The notes: generated from the letters alone by a model not told the origin. Counted from the stretch's first letter, positions 7,797-17,268 are shown. The stretch is DNA of 64,000 nt from Methylovirgula sp. HY1 (GCF_019343105.1 NZ_CP073764.1:372001-436000); one strand, 5' to 3'. Numbers and translations are program-made.

Positions 7797-9167
7797 ATGA
7801 CTGCACGGATTTTGGTTGTCGACGACGTCCTTCCTAACCTGAAATTACTCGAGGCGCGGCTCACGGCCGAATATTTCGACGTGACGACCGCCAGCAATGG
7901 TGCCGAAGCGCTGGCCCTTTGCAGCCGGCAGGACTGCGATATCGTTCTCCTCGACGTCATGATGCCGGGCATGGACGGTTTCGAAGTCTGCCGCCGACTG
8001 AAGCGCGATCCGGCCACCGCGCATATCCCGGTCATCATGGTCACGGCGCTCGATCAGCCGGCCGACCGACTCAGGGGACTGGAGGTCGGCGCCGACGATT
8101 TCCTGACGAAGCCGATCGATGAGATGACCCTTATCGCCCGCGTACGGTCGCTGGCGCGGCTCAAATTGGTGCTCGACGAATTGCGGGCGCGCGCAGCCAC
8201 TTCGGTCAGTCTCGGGATGCCCGATCCGCTCGCCCAGGCCTTGGCTGTCGATTGCAGCGGCGGTCGAATTCTCCTTGTCGATGATCGGCTGTCTTCGGCC
8301 GATCAGATCATCACTGCGATGCGTGGCAAGGCGACGATCGATATCGAGAAAGACCCGCAGGAGGCGCTTATCAAGAGCGTCGCCGGCGATTATGACCTCG
8401 TCATCATCAGTCTCGGCCTGGCGGATTTCGACGCCTTGCGGCTGTGCAGCCAGATCCGCTCGATCGAGCGGACCCGCCAGCTGCCGATTCTTTGCCTCGC
8501 AGAGCAGGAGGATCGACCCCGCATTCTTCGTGCCCTCGATATCGGGGTCAATGATTTCATCTTGCGGCCGACCGACGGCAATGAGCTGACGGCACGGGTG
8601 CGCACGCAGATGCGTCGCAAGCGTTATGCCGATGCATTGCGCGACAATGTGCAGGCTTCGATCGAACTTGCCGTCGTCGATCCGCTGACCAGCGTCCACA
8701 ATCGCCGCTATTTCGAGACGCATCTCGCGGCGCTCGTAGCCGAAGCCGCCGACCGCGGTCGCTCACTCGCCTTGATGATTCTCGACATCGATCATTTCAA
8801 AGGCGTCAACGATACCTATGGGCATGACGCCGGCGACAGGGTGCTCAAAGGATTTACCGACCGCGTCCGCAAGGTCATTCGGACCTCCGATCTCATATGC
8901 CGGCTCGGCGGCGAAGAGTTCGTGATCGTCATGCCGGATACGTCGCTCGAAATCGCCGCCAAGGTGGCAGAACGCGTGCGCGGGGAAATCGAAAAAAACA
9001 AATTTTCGATCAGCGACGATGGTCGGGCGATCGAAGTGACGGTGTCGATCGGACTGGCGGAACGCGGCCGCGACAGCGCGCCGGATAGCCTTTTCCGGCG
9101 TGCCGATCGCGCGCTTTACCGCTCGAAAAGCGGCGGCCGGAACCGCGTATCGGCCGATGCCGCTTAA
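7797..9167 (+). CDS. pleD: Response regulator diguanylate cyclase PleD
   Basis: Makes cyclic di-GMP after phosphorylation and in Caulobacter drives the swarmer-to-stalked transition. The 456 residues form receiver 1 (about 4-120, phospho-acceptor in IVLLDVMMPGMDG), a second degenerate adaptor receiver (about 155-270, lacking a clear DxxxxG phosphorylation loop) and a GGDEF domain (about 290-450). The active site reads RLGGEEF. The RxxD product-inhibition site is present as RTSD five residues before it, so feedback inhibition is expected. ATG 7797 follows AGGAAGTGTAGG. It is 34 nt downstream of divK. Confidence 0.95.
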   Translation: MTARILVVDDVLPNLKLLEARLTAEYFDVTTASNGAEALALCSRQDCDIVLLDVMMPGMDGFEVCRRLKRDPATAHIPVIMVTALDQPADRLRGLEVGADDFLTKPIDEMTLIARVRSLARLKLVLDELRARAATSVSLGMPDPLAQALAVDCSGGRILLVDDRLSSADQIITAMRGKATIDIEKDPQEALIKSVAGDYDLVIISLGLADFDALRLCSQIRSIERTRQLPILCLAEQEDRPRILRALDIGVNDFILRPTDGNELTARVRTQMRRKRYADALRDNVQASIELAVVDPLTSVHNRRYFETHLAALVAEAADRGRSLALMILDIDHFKGVNDTYGHDAGDRVLKGFTDRVRKVIRTSDLICRLGGEEFVIVMPDTSLEIAAKVAERVRGEIEKNKFSISDDGRAIEVTVSIGLAERGRDSAPDSLFRRADRALYRSKSGGRNRVSADAA

Positions 9168-9696
9168 AGCATCTCGCATCGGATGATTTTGCTCGGGAGC
9201 GGCGTTGCTGCGGGGCGGAAGGCTGCGTAGCTGCTTGGCGCGCCTTGGTCGGATCGCCGAGCAGCAGATCGACTTCCGTCAGACGGAAATAATTCGCGGC
9301 GATCGCGACGAGAGATCCGCCGGTTTTGCGATCACGACCGCGAAATGCGCTCCCTCGGTGCGCGTTGATGGCGTGCGGGCAGCGCGCGCCTGAGGTTGGA
9401 GTCGGCGCGTTGATCGCCGTGGGCGCTGAGCCGCGATTCTATATATATTCGGGCGCTTAGGATCGCGGGACGCTCAATCGATTCTTTTTGCATCTCGTTT
9501 AGCAACATGTATATAACCAATTTTAATAGGTTACTTCGCTCTTTTCAGCGATGGGACGCCGCAAATTCGTGGTGAGGATCGGCCGAGGAGGAACGCTCCG
9601 GCAAGATACTCCAAGGTGCTCCAAGATACTCCTTGAGAGTCCAAGCGCGGCGGGCAATGGGTGCACGGTAGCTAACAAGAGAAGGAGAGGGCCCCT
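9168..9696. other. Intergenic region between pleD and hprA
   Basis: No supported gene. Short frames (for example 9205-9393 plus and 9332-9520 minus) have no recognisable product. The stretch 9430-9530 is AT-rich and probably contains the hprA promoter. At about 9602-9635 the decamer AAGATACTCC is repeated twice, separated by a similar AAGGTGCTCC. The hprA ribosome-binding site is GAAGGAG at about 9681-9687. Confidence 0.6.
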
Positions 9697-10653
9697 GTGT
9701 CCGAGCATTCCGCACCACTGAGAATTGTTTTCCTCGATCGGGCGACAATCGGCGTATCGGTTCGCGCGCCGACATTTCCGCATGATTATAAGGAATATCA
9801 GGCGACCGCCGTCGAGGAAATCGTCGAGCGCCTTGCCGATGCTGAGATCGCCATCATCAACAAGGTGCAGATGCGGGCGCCGACGCTCGAAAAGCTGCCG
9901 AAACTCAAGCTGATCGCGGTCGCCGCGACGGGAACGGATTGCGTCGACAAGGCCTATTGCAAGGCGCATGGGATAGCCGTCGTCAATATTCGCAACTATG
10001 CGGTCAATACTGTGCCGGAACATACGTTGGCGTTGATCTTCGCGTTGCGCCGCGGCCTCGTCCCCTATGTGCTCGATGTCCGTGGGGGCAAATGGCAAAC
10101 GATCGACCAGTTCTGTTATTTCGATCATCCGATCCATGATATCTCCGGCTCGACTCTCGGCCTCATCGGTTATGGCGCTTTGGGCAAATCCGTCGCCACC
10201 CGGGCCGAGGTGCTCGGCATGAAAGTGATCGCGACCGATGTCTATGACTTCCCGGGCAAGGTCGATCTCGACACGATCTTGAAGGAGAGTGACATTATCT
10301 CTCTTCATTGTCCGCTGACCGAGGGCACCCGCAACATCATTGGCGCGGCCGAGTTCAAGAAGATGAAGAAGGACGCGATCCTTATCAATACCGCGCGCGG
10401 TGGCTTGGTGGACGAGGTCGCGCTGGTTGAGGCGCTGAAGAGCGGCGAGATCGCCGGCGCCGGCTTCGATGTCTTGACGGTGGAGCCGCCAAAGCAGGGC
10501 AATGTGCTGCTTGACGCCGACCTGCCCAATCTTTTGATCACGCCACATGTGGCCTGGGCGAGCGTCGAGGCGATGACCGGACTTGCCAATCAACTCGTCG
10601 ACAATATTGAGGCCTGGGTGGCGGGCGCACCGCGAAATCTCGTTCTGGAATAA
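9697..10653 (+). CDS. hprA: NAD(P)H-dependent hydroxypyruvate reductase (D-2-hydroxyacid dehydrogenase)
   Basis: Reduces hydroxypyruvate to glycerate, a step of the serine cycle in methylotrophs. The 318 residues resemble Methylorubrum HprA along the whole length: FPHDYKEYQ near the N-terminus, INKVQMRAPTL, VAATGTDCVDKAYCKAHGI, NIRNYAVNTVPEHTLALIFALRR, the Rossmann motif LGLIGYGALGKSVATRAEVLGMKV, INTARGGLVDE (catalytic Arg), and ITPHVAWAS (catalytic His). A GTG start at 9697 follows GAAGGAG. No other serine-cycle gene lies in the window, so a role in glycerate/glyoxylate metabolism instead of C1 growth is possible. Confidence 0.88.
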   Translation: MSEHSAPLRIVFLDRATIGVSVRAPTFPHDYKEYQATAVEEIVERLADAEIAIINKVQMRAPTLEKLPKLKLIAVAATGTDCVDKAYCKAHGIAVVNIRNYAVNTVPEHTLALIFALRRGLVPYVLDVRGGKWQTIDQFCYFDHPIHDISGSTLGLIGYGALGKSVATRAEVLGMKVIATDVYDFPGKVDLDTILKESDIISLHCPLTEGTRNIIGAAEFKKMKKDAILINTARGGLVDEVALVEALKSGEIAGAGFDVLTVEPPKQGNVLLDADLPNLLITPHVAWASVEAMTGLANQLVDNIEAWVAGAPRNLVLE

Positions 10654-11154
10654 GGCGGGGCTTTGCCACGCACCGACGCTGCCTTCATCTGAATGGCAGA
10701 TGGGACTCCAAGAAAAAGCGAGCCACAGCTACCTGCCACCGGAGAAATCCGGTGGCTTTTTCATTGTGATCCAGGTTCACCGACGCCGGTGGACAAAGCG
10801 TGCCGGGAATACGGCACGCACACCTGCTCGGGGAACTCTGAAGGGACCAAAGTGAACAGCGGCTCAGACGCTCCCGTCCAAGATCATTCTATGCGGCCGG
10901 CTATCACGTCTGTGGCGGCGCGAAAATGAGGCATCGGAATCGGGATAGACGATGATGCGCTGCAATGTAAACGCCTAGCCGCAGCGCTTTGAGTCAGCCG
11001 CGATGGAACAATTCCTTTCCTGCCGCGTAAATAAGCATGGCGATTAGGCGCGGCTCGCGTTTGGACAGCCGGGTGCTCTCGCCATTGGTTTAGCAAGCAC
11101 CCGGCCGAGCTTTCGCGGCTTGATGCGGGGGCTTGAACGCGAAAGAGGACTGCG
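10654..11154. other. Intergenic region with terminator and two further hairpins
   Basis: Contains the hprA terminator (10735-10761) and two perfect hairpins downstream: CACCG/CGGTG near 10779-10792 and an 8-bp GCGTGCCG/CGGCACGC stem at 10798-10819. Weak ORFs across it (for example 10693-10929) are not convincing. The promoter of the following exported-protein gene should lie near its 3' end. Confidence 0.6.
10735..10761 (+). terminator. Rho-independent terminator of hprA
   Basis: Perfect 8-bp stem GCCACCGG / CCGGTGGC with a 6-nt loop (AGAAAT), followed directly by TTTTT, 81 nt after the hprA stop. Confidence 0.9.
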
Positions 11155-11589
11155 ATGATACCGAAAAGCTCACGTAAATCGATGCGCCTCGCCTTGGCGG
11201 GCGTTGCGGCTTTGGCCCTGGCCGGTACAGCGACGGCTGCGCCTTTGTCAGTGACGAGCAAGACGGCGGTTGCCGATTCGACTCCCATTCTGAATCGGGG
11301 CGACGTCCAGCCCATCGTTTATCACCATCATGTCATTCATCATCACGGCGTTCACCATCACGTCGTTCACCGGCATTATGTCCGCCGGCATTATCGGCAT
11401 TACTATGGCGGAGCAGGAGCAGGAGCCGGGGCCGCCGTCGCGGGTGCCGCGCTCGGAATCATCGGTGGCGCGGCCGCAGCGGCAAGCGGATATGGATATC
11501 CCTACGGCGGCTATGGATATCCCTATGGCGGTTACGGCCCCGCATATGGATACGGATATCCCTACGGCGGCTATTATGGCGGGTGGTGA
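11155..11589 (+). CDS. Exported His-rich, Gly/Tyr-repeat protein
   Basis: The 144-residue product has a signal peptide (basic MIPKSSRKSMR, hydrophobic LALAGVAALALAG, cleavage near ATAA-P). The mature protein has three parts: a His-rich tract at about 57-84 (HHHVIHHHGVHHHVVHRHY then RRHYRHYY), an Ala/Gly small-residue segment at about 86-110 that could pack in a membrane, and a GYGYPYGGY repeat tail to the end. His tracts suggest binding of Ni, Zn or Cu; the tail resembles aggregation-prone Gly/Tyr proteins. No known family is recognised. It stands alone with about 500 nt upstream. Confidence 0.72.
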   Translation: MIPKSSRKSMRLALAGVAALALAGTATAAPLSVTSKTAVADSTPILNRGDVQPIVYHHHVIHHHGVHHHVVHRHYVRRHYRHYYGGAGAGAGAAVAGAALGIIGGAAAAASGYGYPYGGYGYPYGGYGPAYGYGYPYGGYYGGW

Positions 11590-11613
11590 GACTCCGTCGC
11601 GCCGCCGAGGCGG

Positions 11614-11699
11614 CGAGAGCATGGTCCGGACAAGTTGATAGAAGAACATGCTCCGGTTTATTGAATTTGAATGTTTTCCTCTGACCGGATGATCAGATG
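11614..11699 (+). repeat. Degenerate copy of modular palindromic repeat (family 1)
   Basis: Contains GAGCATGGTCCGGACAAGTTG (family: GAGCATGTTCCGGAAAAGTTG split over two modules) and then GAACATGCTCC with a TTATTGAATTTGAATG stretch matching TTATTGATTTGGAGCG. The inner hairpin is degraded. It lies 24 nt after the stop of the His-rich protein gene. Confidence 0.6.
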
Positions 11700-11767
11700 A
11701 AGTGCGACAAGCGCAATGTCGCGTTTGGCCTTCAGTGCAGTTGAGGTGACGGGACGTTTCATTGCCG

Positions 11768-12253
11768 TCACGGCAGCGCGTTCGGCCGGTTCAACCAGTC
11801 GAGCGCGCCTTGCAATATATAAGCAGCCGCCATTTTATCGACGACGGCGGCGCGCTTGGCGCGTGAGACGTCTTGTTCGATCAGTGCCCGCGTGACGGCC
11901 GCGGTGGAAAGCCTTTCATCCCAGAAAAAAAACGGCAGCGAAGAGAGCGGCTTTAGATTGCGCACGAAGGCCCGCGTCGACTGCACCCGCGGCCCTTCGC
12001 TGCCGTCCATATTGAGCGGCAGACCTATAATGAAACCCGCGACATCGAATTTTTCGGCCCGCGCGAGCAATTGCGCGGCATCGGCGGAGAATTTGGTGCG
12101 CTTCAAGGTTTCCAAAGGCGTTGCGAGACGGCGCTCGACATCGGACAGGGCAAGGCCGATCGTCTTGGTGCCGAGATCGACTCCCATCAGTCTCTGCGTG
12201 CGGCCAAGGCGCTGCGCCAGATCCCGAAGTTCGCCCAAATTTTCTGTCGTCAT
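11768..12253 (-). CDS. ruvX: Holliday junction resolvase-like protein RuvX/YqgF
   Basis: RNase H-fold nuclease family, implicated in 16S rRNA 5' processing and possibly Holliday junction resolution. The 161-residue protein has [17 protein letters not shown] (first acidic residue), [38 protein letters not shown] (second acidic pair) and [17 protein letters not shown] with the last Asp. The start is ATG 12253 ([12 protein letters not shown]); the frame is open further upstream into an intergenic repeat. Divergent from the UPF0173 gene; in alphaproteobacteria ruvX and gatCAB are commonly neighbours. Confidence 0.92.
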   Translation of the reverse strand: MTTENLGELRDLAQRLGRTQRLMGVDLGTKTIGLALSDVERRLATPLETLKRTKFSADAAQLLARAEKFDVAGFIIGLPLNMDGSEGPRVQSTRAFVRNLKPLSSLPFFFWDERLSTAAVTRALIEQDVSRAKRAAVVDKMAAAYILQGALDWLNRPNALP

Positions 12254-12660
12254 AATATATTGAGATCCAATCTTTCGGCTTCGTCGCGCAAGAGGGCGTC
12301 GCCTTGCTGCCGCAGCTCTTGCGCTAGAGCATGTTCCGGAAATGTTGAACGACTTTTCCGATGTCTCACTTTTTAGAACTTGGATATATCCGAGTCCGCA
12401 TTGACCAGAACAGGCTCCCGGCTTTTTGATTTTGAGCGTTTCTCGTCGAGAGGACGATTGCATCCGGTCGGAAAACACTCTAGCGACGTTCCTGGGCAAT
12501 TTGCCGCCAATCTGTCGTCAGAGCGGGACGGGGCGGCGAAGAAGCGGTTTTTCCTTGCGTCTTGCTCCCAGAGATCTCGTTCATACAGGCATCGAATAGG
12601 CCGATGATCACGACCTTGGAGCGATCGATCGGAATTTATCGGGATCTTGGGAGACGGCGT
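12254..12660. other. Intergenic region between ruvX and UPF0173 hydrolase
   Basis: Mostly occupied by a full copy of the family 1 repeat (12324-12483). The rest should hold the two divergent promoters. The frame open upstream of the UPF0173 start (from 12562) is not conserved and is left out. Confidence 0.6.
12324..12483 (+). repeat. Modular palindromic repeat (family 1), full copy
   Basis: Head TAGAGCATGTTCCGGAAATG with GACTTTTCCG, then one palindromic module reading AGAACTTGGATATATCCGAG (one arm change gives a G-U pair), then the long hairpin module with GAGCGTTTCTCG and CGGAAAACACTCTAG. The inner loop reads GGACGATTGCATCC. Confidence 0.8.
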
Positions 12661-13356
12661 ATGAACCTCATCTGGCTCGGCCATTCTGCCTTCCGAATTG
12701 AAATCGGCGGATCGGTCATCCTCATCGACCCTTTCCTTTCTGGAAACCCGAAATTCACCGGAGATGTCGCGCAAGCGAGCGCTGGGGCGACCCATATTGT
12801 CCTCACTCACGGCCATGACGATCATATCGGCGATACGGTCGCGATCGCCAAATCGACCGGGGCGCAGGTGATCTCCAATTTCGAGATCTGCATGTATCTT
12901 GCGGGGCAGGGGATCGAAAACATCAACCCCGGCAATACGGGTGGGACGATCGACTGCGGCGCTTTTGCAGTGAGCTTCACCCAGGCGCTGCATTCCTCCG
13001 GCACGATCGTCAATGGCCAATATATCTATCTCGGCAATCCAATGGGCATTGTCGTGACGCCCAAAACCGGCCCGTCTTTATATCATATGGGCGATACGGA
13101 TATTTTTTCCGATATGGCACTGATCGCCGAACTGCACCGGCCACAGATCGGCCTGGTGCCGGTCGGCGACCGTTTCACCATGGGGGCAAAGACTGCGGCG
13201 CTGGCGGTGAAGCGCTATTTCAATTTCGAGATGGTCGTGCCCTGCCATTACGGAACCTTCGACATGATCGCACCCGACCCGAGCGAATTCATCGCCGCTT
13301 TGGGGGGGACGCCGAAAGTCGTGGCACCGCAAATCGGCGAAACGCTGGCGCTGTGA
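12661..13356 (+). CDS. Metal-dependent hydrolase, UPF0173 (metallo-beta-lactamase fold)
   Basis: The 231-residue protein has the beta-lactamase-fold metal motif LTHGHDDHIGD (about residues 49-59), with ILIDPFLSGNP before it, YHMGDTDIFSD as a later metal ligand and VPCHYGTFDMI near the end. Proteins of this group (UPF0173, as in YtkL) are predicted Zn hydrolases of unknown substrate. ATG 12661 is preceded by GGGAG. It lies upstream of gatC on the same strand with a 130-nt gap, an arrangement I know from related genomes, so co-transcription is possible. Confidence 0.9.
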   Translation: MNLIWLGHSAFRIEIGGSVILIDPFLSGNPKFTGDVAQASAGATHIVLTHGHDDHIGDTVAIAKSTGAQVISNFEICMYLAGQGIENINPGNTGGTIDCGAFAVSFTQALHSSGTIVNGQYIYLGNPMGIVVTPKTGPSLYHMGDTDIFSDMALIAELHRPQIGLVPVGDRFTMGAKTAALAVKRYFNFEMVVPCHYGTFDMIAPDPSEFIAALGGTPKVVAPQIGETLAL

Positions 13357-13486
13357 GGCGACGATGCCGCGGCCGTCCGCGAGCGGGACGCCGCACCTGC
13401 CGCATTGCCCCGGCAGGATGCGCAATGCTATAGGCTCGATCCTTGCGTAACTTGCGGTAAATTGCCCGCGCGCCGAGGAAAATGCC

Positions 13487-13774
13487 ATGTCCGTCGATCA
13501 GGCGACTGTCCGCCGTATCGCCCATCTCGCCCGCATCAAGGTCGCCGATGCGGAGGTTCCGCATCTTGCCGAAGAACTCAATGCGATCCTCGCCTTTGTC
13601 GAGGACTTGAGTTCGGTCGATGTCGAAGGCGTCGAGCCGATGACCTCCGTGATGCCGATGCAAATGAAAATGCGCACCGACGCGGTGACCGAAGGGGATC
13701 AGGCCGATCCGATCCTGGCCAATGCGCCCGCGTCCGAAGATCATTTCTTCGTCGTGCCGAAGGTCGTGGAATAA
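13487..13774 (+). CDS. gatC: Aspartyl/glutamyl-tRNA amidotransferase subunit C
   Basis: Small (95-residue) stabilising subunit of the GatCAB complex, which converts misacylated Glu-tRNA(Gln) or Asp-tRNA(Asn) to Gln-tRNA or Asn-tRNA. Family segments are [47 protein letters not shown] and the C-terminal [10 protein letters not shown]. It is followed by gatA 87 nt downstream on the same strand. Confidence 0.94.
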   Translation: MSVDQATVRRIAHLARIKVADAEVPHLAEELNAILAFVEDLSSVDVEGVEPMTSVMPMQMKMRTDAVTEGDQADPILANAPASEDHFFVVPKVVE

Positions 13775-13861
13775 AGCGCGCTGCGTGCCGCAGGCCTGCG
13801 GTCGCGGACAATATGGGCGCTACGCTTCAGACCGGAAGCGATCTTTAAGAGAGAGCAGATT

Positions 13862-15343
13862 GTGAGTGATTTGACCGATTTGACCCTCGCGGCTGCGCGG
13901 GACGCCTTGCGGAAAAAAGAGATTTCCGCTGTCGAACTCACCAAGGTGCAGATCGCGGCGATTGAGAAGGCGCGGGCCCTCAATTGCTTCATCGTCGAAA
14001 CGCCGGAACAAGCGCTTGCCATGGCCGAGCAATCGGATGCGCGGATCGCCGCCGGCGAAGCGCGCCCGCTCGAAGGCATTCCGCTCGCCATCAAGGATCT
14101 CTATTGTACCAAGGGCGTGCAGACGACGGCGGGGAGCCATATTCTCGAAGGCTTCGTGCCGAGCTATGAATCCACCGTCAGCGCCAATCTCTGGCGTGAC
14201 GGCGCGAGCATGCTCGGCAAGCTCAATCTCGACGAATTCGCGATGGGTTCTTCGAATGAGACCTCGCATTTCGGTCCGGTGATTTCGCCCTGGCGGCGGC
14301 CGGGGTCCAATGTGCAGATCGTTCCCGGCGGCTCGTCCGGCGGTTCCGCCGCGGCGGTCGCGGCGCGGCTTTGCTATGGCGCGACGGCGACCGATACAGG
14401 CGGCTCGATCCGTCAGCCCGCAGCTTTCACGGGCACGGTCGGCATCAAGCCGACCTATGGCCGTTGCTCGCGTTGGGGGATCGTCGCCTTTGCCTCATCG
14501 CTCGATCAGGCGGGGCCGATTGCGCGCGACGTACGCGATGCCGCCATCCTTTTGCGTTCCATGGCCGGCTATGATCCGAAGGATGCGACCTCGGTCGATG
14601 TTCCTGTTCCGGATTACGAGGCGGCATTGGGGACGTCGATCAAAGGCAAAGTGATCGGCATTCCGAAGGAATATCGGCTCGACGGCATGCCGGCCGAAAT
14701 CGAGCGGCTATGGGACGAGGGCGTTGCCTGGTTGAAAGCGGCGGGCGCGACCATCGTCGATATTTCTTTGCCGCATACGCGCTACGCGCTGCCGGCCTAT
14801 TATATTGTGGCGCCGGCGGAGGCTTCGTCCAATCTCGCGCGCTACGATGGCGTGCGCTACGGGCTGCGGGTGCCGGGCAAGGATATAGCCGATCTCTATG
14901 AGAACACCCGCGCGGCCGGCTTCGGCAAAGAGGTGCGCCGGCGCATCATGATCGGCACTTACGTGCTCTCGGCCGGCTATTATGATGCCTATTATGTCCG
15001 GGCGCAGAAGATCCGGACTTTGATCAAGCGCGATTTCGAAACGGCCTTCGCCGATGGCGTCGATGCGATCTTGACGCCGGCGACACCCTCGGCAGCGTTC
15101 GGACTTGGCGAGAAGGGCGCCGCCGATCCGGTCGAAATGTATTTGAACGACGTGTTCACGGTCACGGTCAATATGGCCGGTCTGCCTGGCATCGCCGTGC
15201 CGGCTGGAGTCTCGTCGGAAGGCCTGCCGCTCGCGTTGCAATTGATCGGTCGCGCCTTCGAGGAAGAGACATTATTTGCCGTCGCTTCGGTGATCGAAGA
15301 AGCCGCGCCCAAGATCGCGCCGCCACCGAAATGGTGGGTGTGA
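13862..15343 (+). CDS. gatA: Aspartyl/glutamyl-tRNA amidotransferase subunit A
   Basis: Amidase-signature subunit that releases ammonia from glutamine for GatB. The 493 residues carry the catalytic triad: Lys in [12 protein letters not shown], and two Ser in the Gly/Ser-rich region [13 protein letters not shown] and [36 protein letters not shown] and [13 protein letters not shown] are also typical. A GTG start at 13862 ([16 protein letters not shown]) follows AGAGAGAGCAG. It lies in gatC-gatA-gatB order, although a 346-nt gap containing a repeat separates it from gatB. Confidence 0.95.
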   Translation: MSDLTDLTLAAARDALRKKEISAVELTKVQIAAIEKARALNCFIVETPEQALAMAEQSDARIAAGEARPLEGIPLAIKDLYCTKGVQTTAGSHILEGFVPSYESTVSANLWRDGASMLGKLNLDEFAMGSSNETSHFGPVISPWRRPGSNVQIVPGGSSGGSAAAVAARLCYGATATDTGGSIRQPAAFTGTVGIKPTYGRCSRWGIVAFASSLDQAGPIARDVRDAAILLRSMAGYDPKDATSVDVPVPDYEAALGTSIKGKVIGIPKEYRLDGMPAEIERLWDEGVAWLKAAGATIVDISLPHTRYALPAYYIVAPAEASSNLARYDGVRYGLRVPGKDIADLYENTRAAGFGKEVRRRIMIGTYVLSAGYYDAYYVRAQKIRTLIKRDFETAFADGVDAILTPATPSAAFGLGEKGAADPVEMYLNDVFTVTVNMAGLPGIAVPAGVSSEGLPLALQLIGRAFEEETLFAVASVIEEAAPKIAPPPKWWV

Positions 15344-15545
15344 ATCCTTCCCCTGAAAGGGGAAGGTGGCAGCGGAGCCATAGGGTGCGCTGTCGCGCGC
15401 CCGTCCCGGTTGTTGAACGGCTCGCGCAAGCGCAAGCCTATGGCGACGCTGACGGATGGGGTTGCCCCACCCGGCCGCCGATAGCCCGTCGCTTGCGACG
15501 CCCTATGGCGGCCACCCTCCCCGGAACGGGGAGGGATCGCGCTCG
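15344..15545 (-). repeat. GC-rich dispersed repeat (family 2), copy 1
   Basis: Begins just after the gatA stop with the palindrome CCTTCCCCTGAAAGGGGAAGG and ends with the palindrome CTCCCCGGAACGGGGAG followed by GGATCGCGC. Read on the minus strand it matches the copy at 52070-52222: GCGATCCCTCC, GGGGAGGGTGGCCGC, GGCCGGGTGGGG, CAGCGTCGCC and ACCTTCCCCTTTCAGGGG occur in the same order. The end hairpins could act in transcription termination. Confidence 0.75.
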
Positions 15546-15689
15546 ATCGATTGCAAGAAAGCGTGGCCGATTTTGCCGCCAGGGCAAGGCGTGACTAAGC
15601 AATATTTCGTCGGGCCGCTGCGGCTGGCCTTGCAAATGCTATATATCGAGATCGAACGGGTCGAACCGCTGAATTCCTGAGGCACGATC
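15546..15689. other. Short leader before gatB
   Basis: With the repeat before it, this completes a 346-base gap between gatA and gatB. No gene is seen; weak ORFs are shadows. Confidence 0.5.
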
Positions 15690-17177
15690 ATGAACACCCA
15701 CGCAAAACCATCCAAGCTCATCCAGGGCGCGACCGGCGATTGGGAAATCGTTGTCGGCCTGGAGGTCCATGCCCAGGTCGTCTCGAAGGCGAAGCTCTTC
15801 TCCGGCGCCTCGGCCGCCTATGGCGGCGAGCCCAATACGCATGTGTCGCTCGTCGATGCGGCGATGCCCGGCATGCTGCCGGTCATCAACGAGGAATGCG
15901 TCGCCCAGGCGGTGCGCACGGGGCTCGGACTGAAGGCGCAGATCAATCTGCGTTCCGTCTTCGATCGCAAGAATTACTTCTATCCGGATCTGCCGCAAGG
16001 CTATCAGATCTCCCAGTATAAGAGCCCGATCGTCGGCGAAGGCCTGGTCATCGTCGACGTCTCGCCGACCGAGCAGATCGAGGTCGGCATCGAGCGTCTG
16101 CATCTCGAGCAGGACGCGGGCAAGTCGCTGCATGACCAGTCGGCGACCGAGTCCTTCGTCGACCTTAATCGTTCCGGCGTCGCCTTGATGGAAATCGTCT
16201 CGAAGCCCGACATGCGTTCGGCCGACGAGGCGAAGGCCTATGTGACCAAGTTGCGGACCATCCTGCGCTACCTCGGCACTTGCGACGGCAATATGGAAGA
16301 GGGATCGTTGCGCGCCGACGTCAATGTGTCCGTCCGCCGACCGGGTGAACCTTTTGGCACGCGCTGCGAGATCAAGAACGTCAATTCCATCCGCTTCATT
16401 GGTCAGGCGATCGAGGTCGAGGCCCGCCGCCAGATCGGCATTCTCGAAGACGGCGGCAAGATCAGCCAGGAAACGCGGCTGTTCGATCCGAACCGGGGCG
16501 AGACGAGGTCGATGCGGTCGAAGGAAGAGGCGCATGACTATCGCTACTTCCCCGATCCCGATCTGCTGCCGCTCGAATTCGACCAAGCCTTCGTCGATGC
16601 GCTCGCGGCCTATCTGCCGGAACTGCCGGATGCGAAAAAGGCGCGCTTCATGGCCGACTACGGCTTGCCCGCCTATGACGCCGGCGTCCTCGTCGCGGAT
16701 AAGGAGACGGCGGATTATTACGAGGCGACGGTTGCCCATGGAGGCACGCGCCGCGATCCCAAGGCGGTGGCCAATTGGATCATGGGCGATGTCGCGGCCT
16801 ATGCGAATTCTCTCGGTCTCTCCGTGCCGCAGACCCATCTCAAGCCGGCGCAGATCGCCGGGCTCGTCGATCTCATCAGTGCTGGCACGATCTCCGGCAA
16901 AATCGCCAAGGATCTGCTTGTGATCCTCATCGGTGAGGAAAAGGATGGCGATCCCCAGGCCATCGTCGAAGCCCGCGGCATGAAGCAAGTCACCGATCTC
17001 GGTGCGATCGAAGCGGCTGTCGATGCGATCATCGCAGCCAATCCGGACAAGGTCGCGCAAGCGCAAGCCAAGCCTTCCATGCTTGGATGGTTCGTCGGAC
17101 AAGTGATGAAACAGACCGGCGGCAAGGCCAATCCGCAAGCCGTGAATGATGTCTTGAAGGCGAAACTCGGCATCTGA
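15690..17177 (+). CDS. gatB: Aspartyl/glutamyl-tRNA amidotransferase subunit B
   Basis: Kinase/transamidase subunit that activates the misacylated tRNA and transfers ammonia from GatA. The 495 residues include [13 protein letters not shown], the [18 protein letters not shown]-like segment (here [18 protein letters not shown]), [53 protein letters not shown] and [11 protein letters not shown]. The C-terminal GatB/YqeY helical domain ends in [23 protein letters not shown] 15690 is the start. It ends at a strong terminator (17239-17268). Confidence 0.95.
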   Translation: MNTHAKPSKLIQGATGDWEIVVGLEVHAQVVSKAKLFSGASAAYGGEPNTHVSLVDAAMPGMLPVINEECVAQAVRTGLGLKAQINLRSVFDRKNYFYPDLPQGYQISQYKSPIVGEGLVIVDVSPTEQIEVGIERLHLEQDAGKSLHDQSATESFVDLNRSGVALMEIVSKPDMRSADEAKAYVTKLRTILRYLGTCDGNMEEGSLRADVNVSVRRPGEPFGTRCEIKNVNSIRFIGQAIEVEARRQIGILEDGGKISQETRLFDPNRGETRSMRSKEEAHDYRYFPDPDLLPLEFDQAFVDALAAYLPELPDAKKARFMADYGLPAYDAGVLVADKETADYYEATVAHGGTRRDPKAVANWIMGDVAAYANSLGLSVPQTHLKPAQIAGLVDLISAGTISGKIAKDLLVILIGEEKDGDPQAIVEARGMKQVTDLGAIEAAVDAIIAANPDKVAQAQAKPSMLGWFVGQVMKQTGGKANPQAVNDVLKAKLGI

Positions 17178-17184
17178 GATGTCC

Positions 17185-17216
17185 AACGAATCACTCGTCC
17201 AGGCGGGTGATTCGTT
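17185..17216 (+). other. Perfect 10-bp inverted repeat after gatB
   Basis: AACGAATCAC and GTGATTCGTT separated by 12 nt, starting 8 nt after the gatB stop. No T-tract follows, so it may protect the 3' end or assist the terminator 22 nt further on. Confidence 0.7.
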
Positions 17217-17238
17217 GCTTTAGCCGCTTGAATGCTCT

Positions 17239-17268
17239 TGCCGCGCTTATCTCGCGGCATTTTTTTTT
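17239..17268 (+). terminator. Rho-independent terminator of gatB
   Basis: Stem TGCCGCG / CGCGGCA (7 bp), loop CTTATCT, then nine T residues at 17260-17268. Confidence 0.9.

Noticed and set aside
10779-10860. Possible riboswitch or glycine-type aptamer after hprA
   Set aside because: Hairpins are present but the conserved aptamer core sequences are not, and no gene of the right kind follows closely.
15639-17186. 515-codon open frame antisense to gatB
   Set aside because: GatB motifs are on the plus strand; the frame is a shadow.
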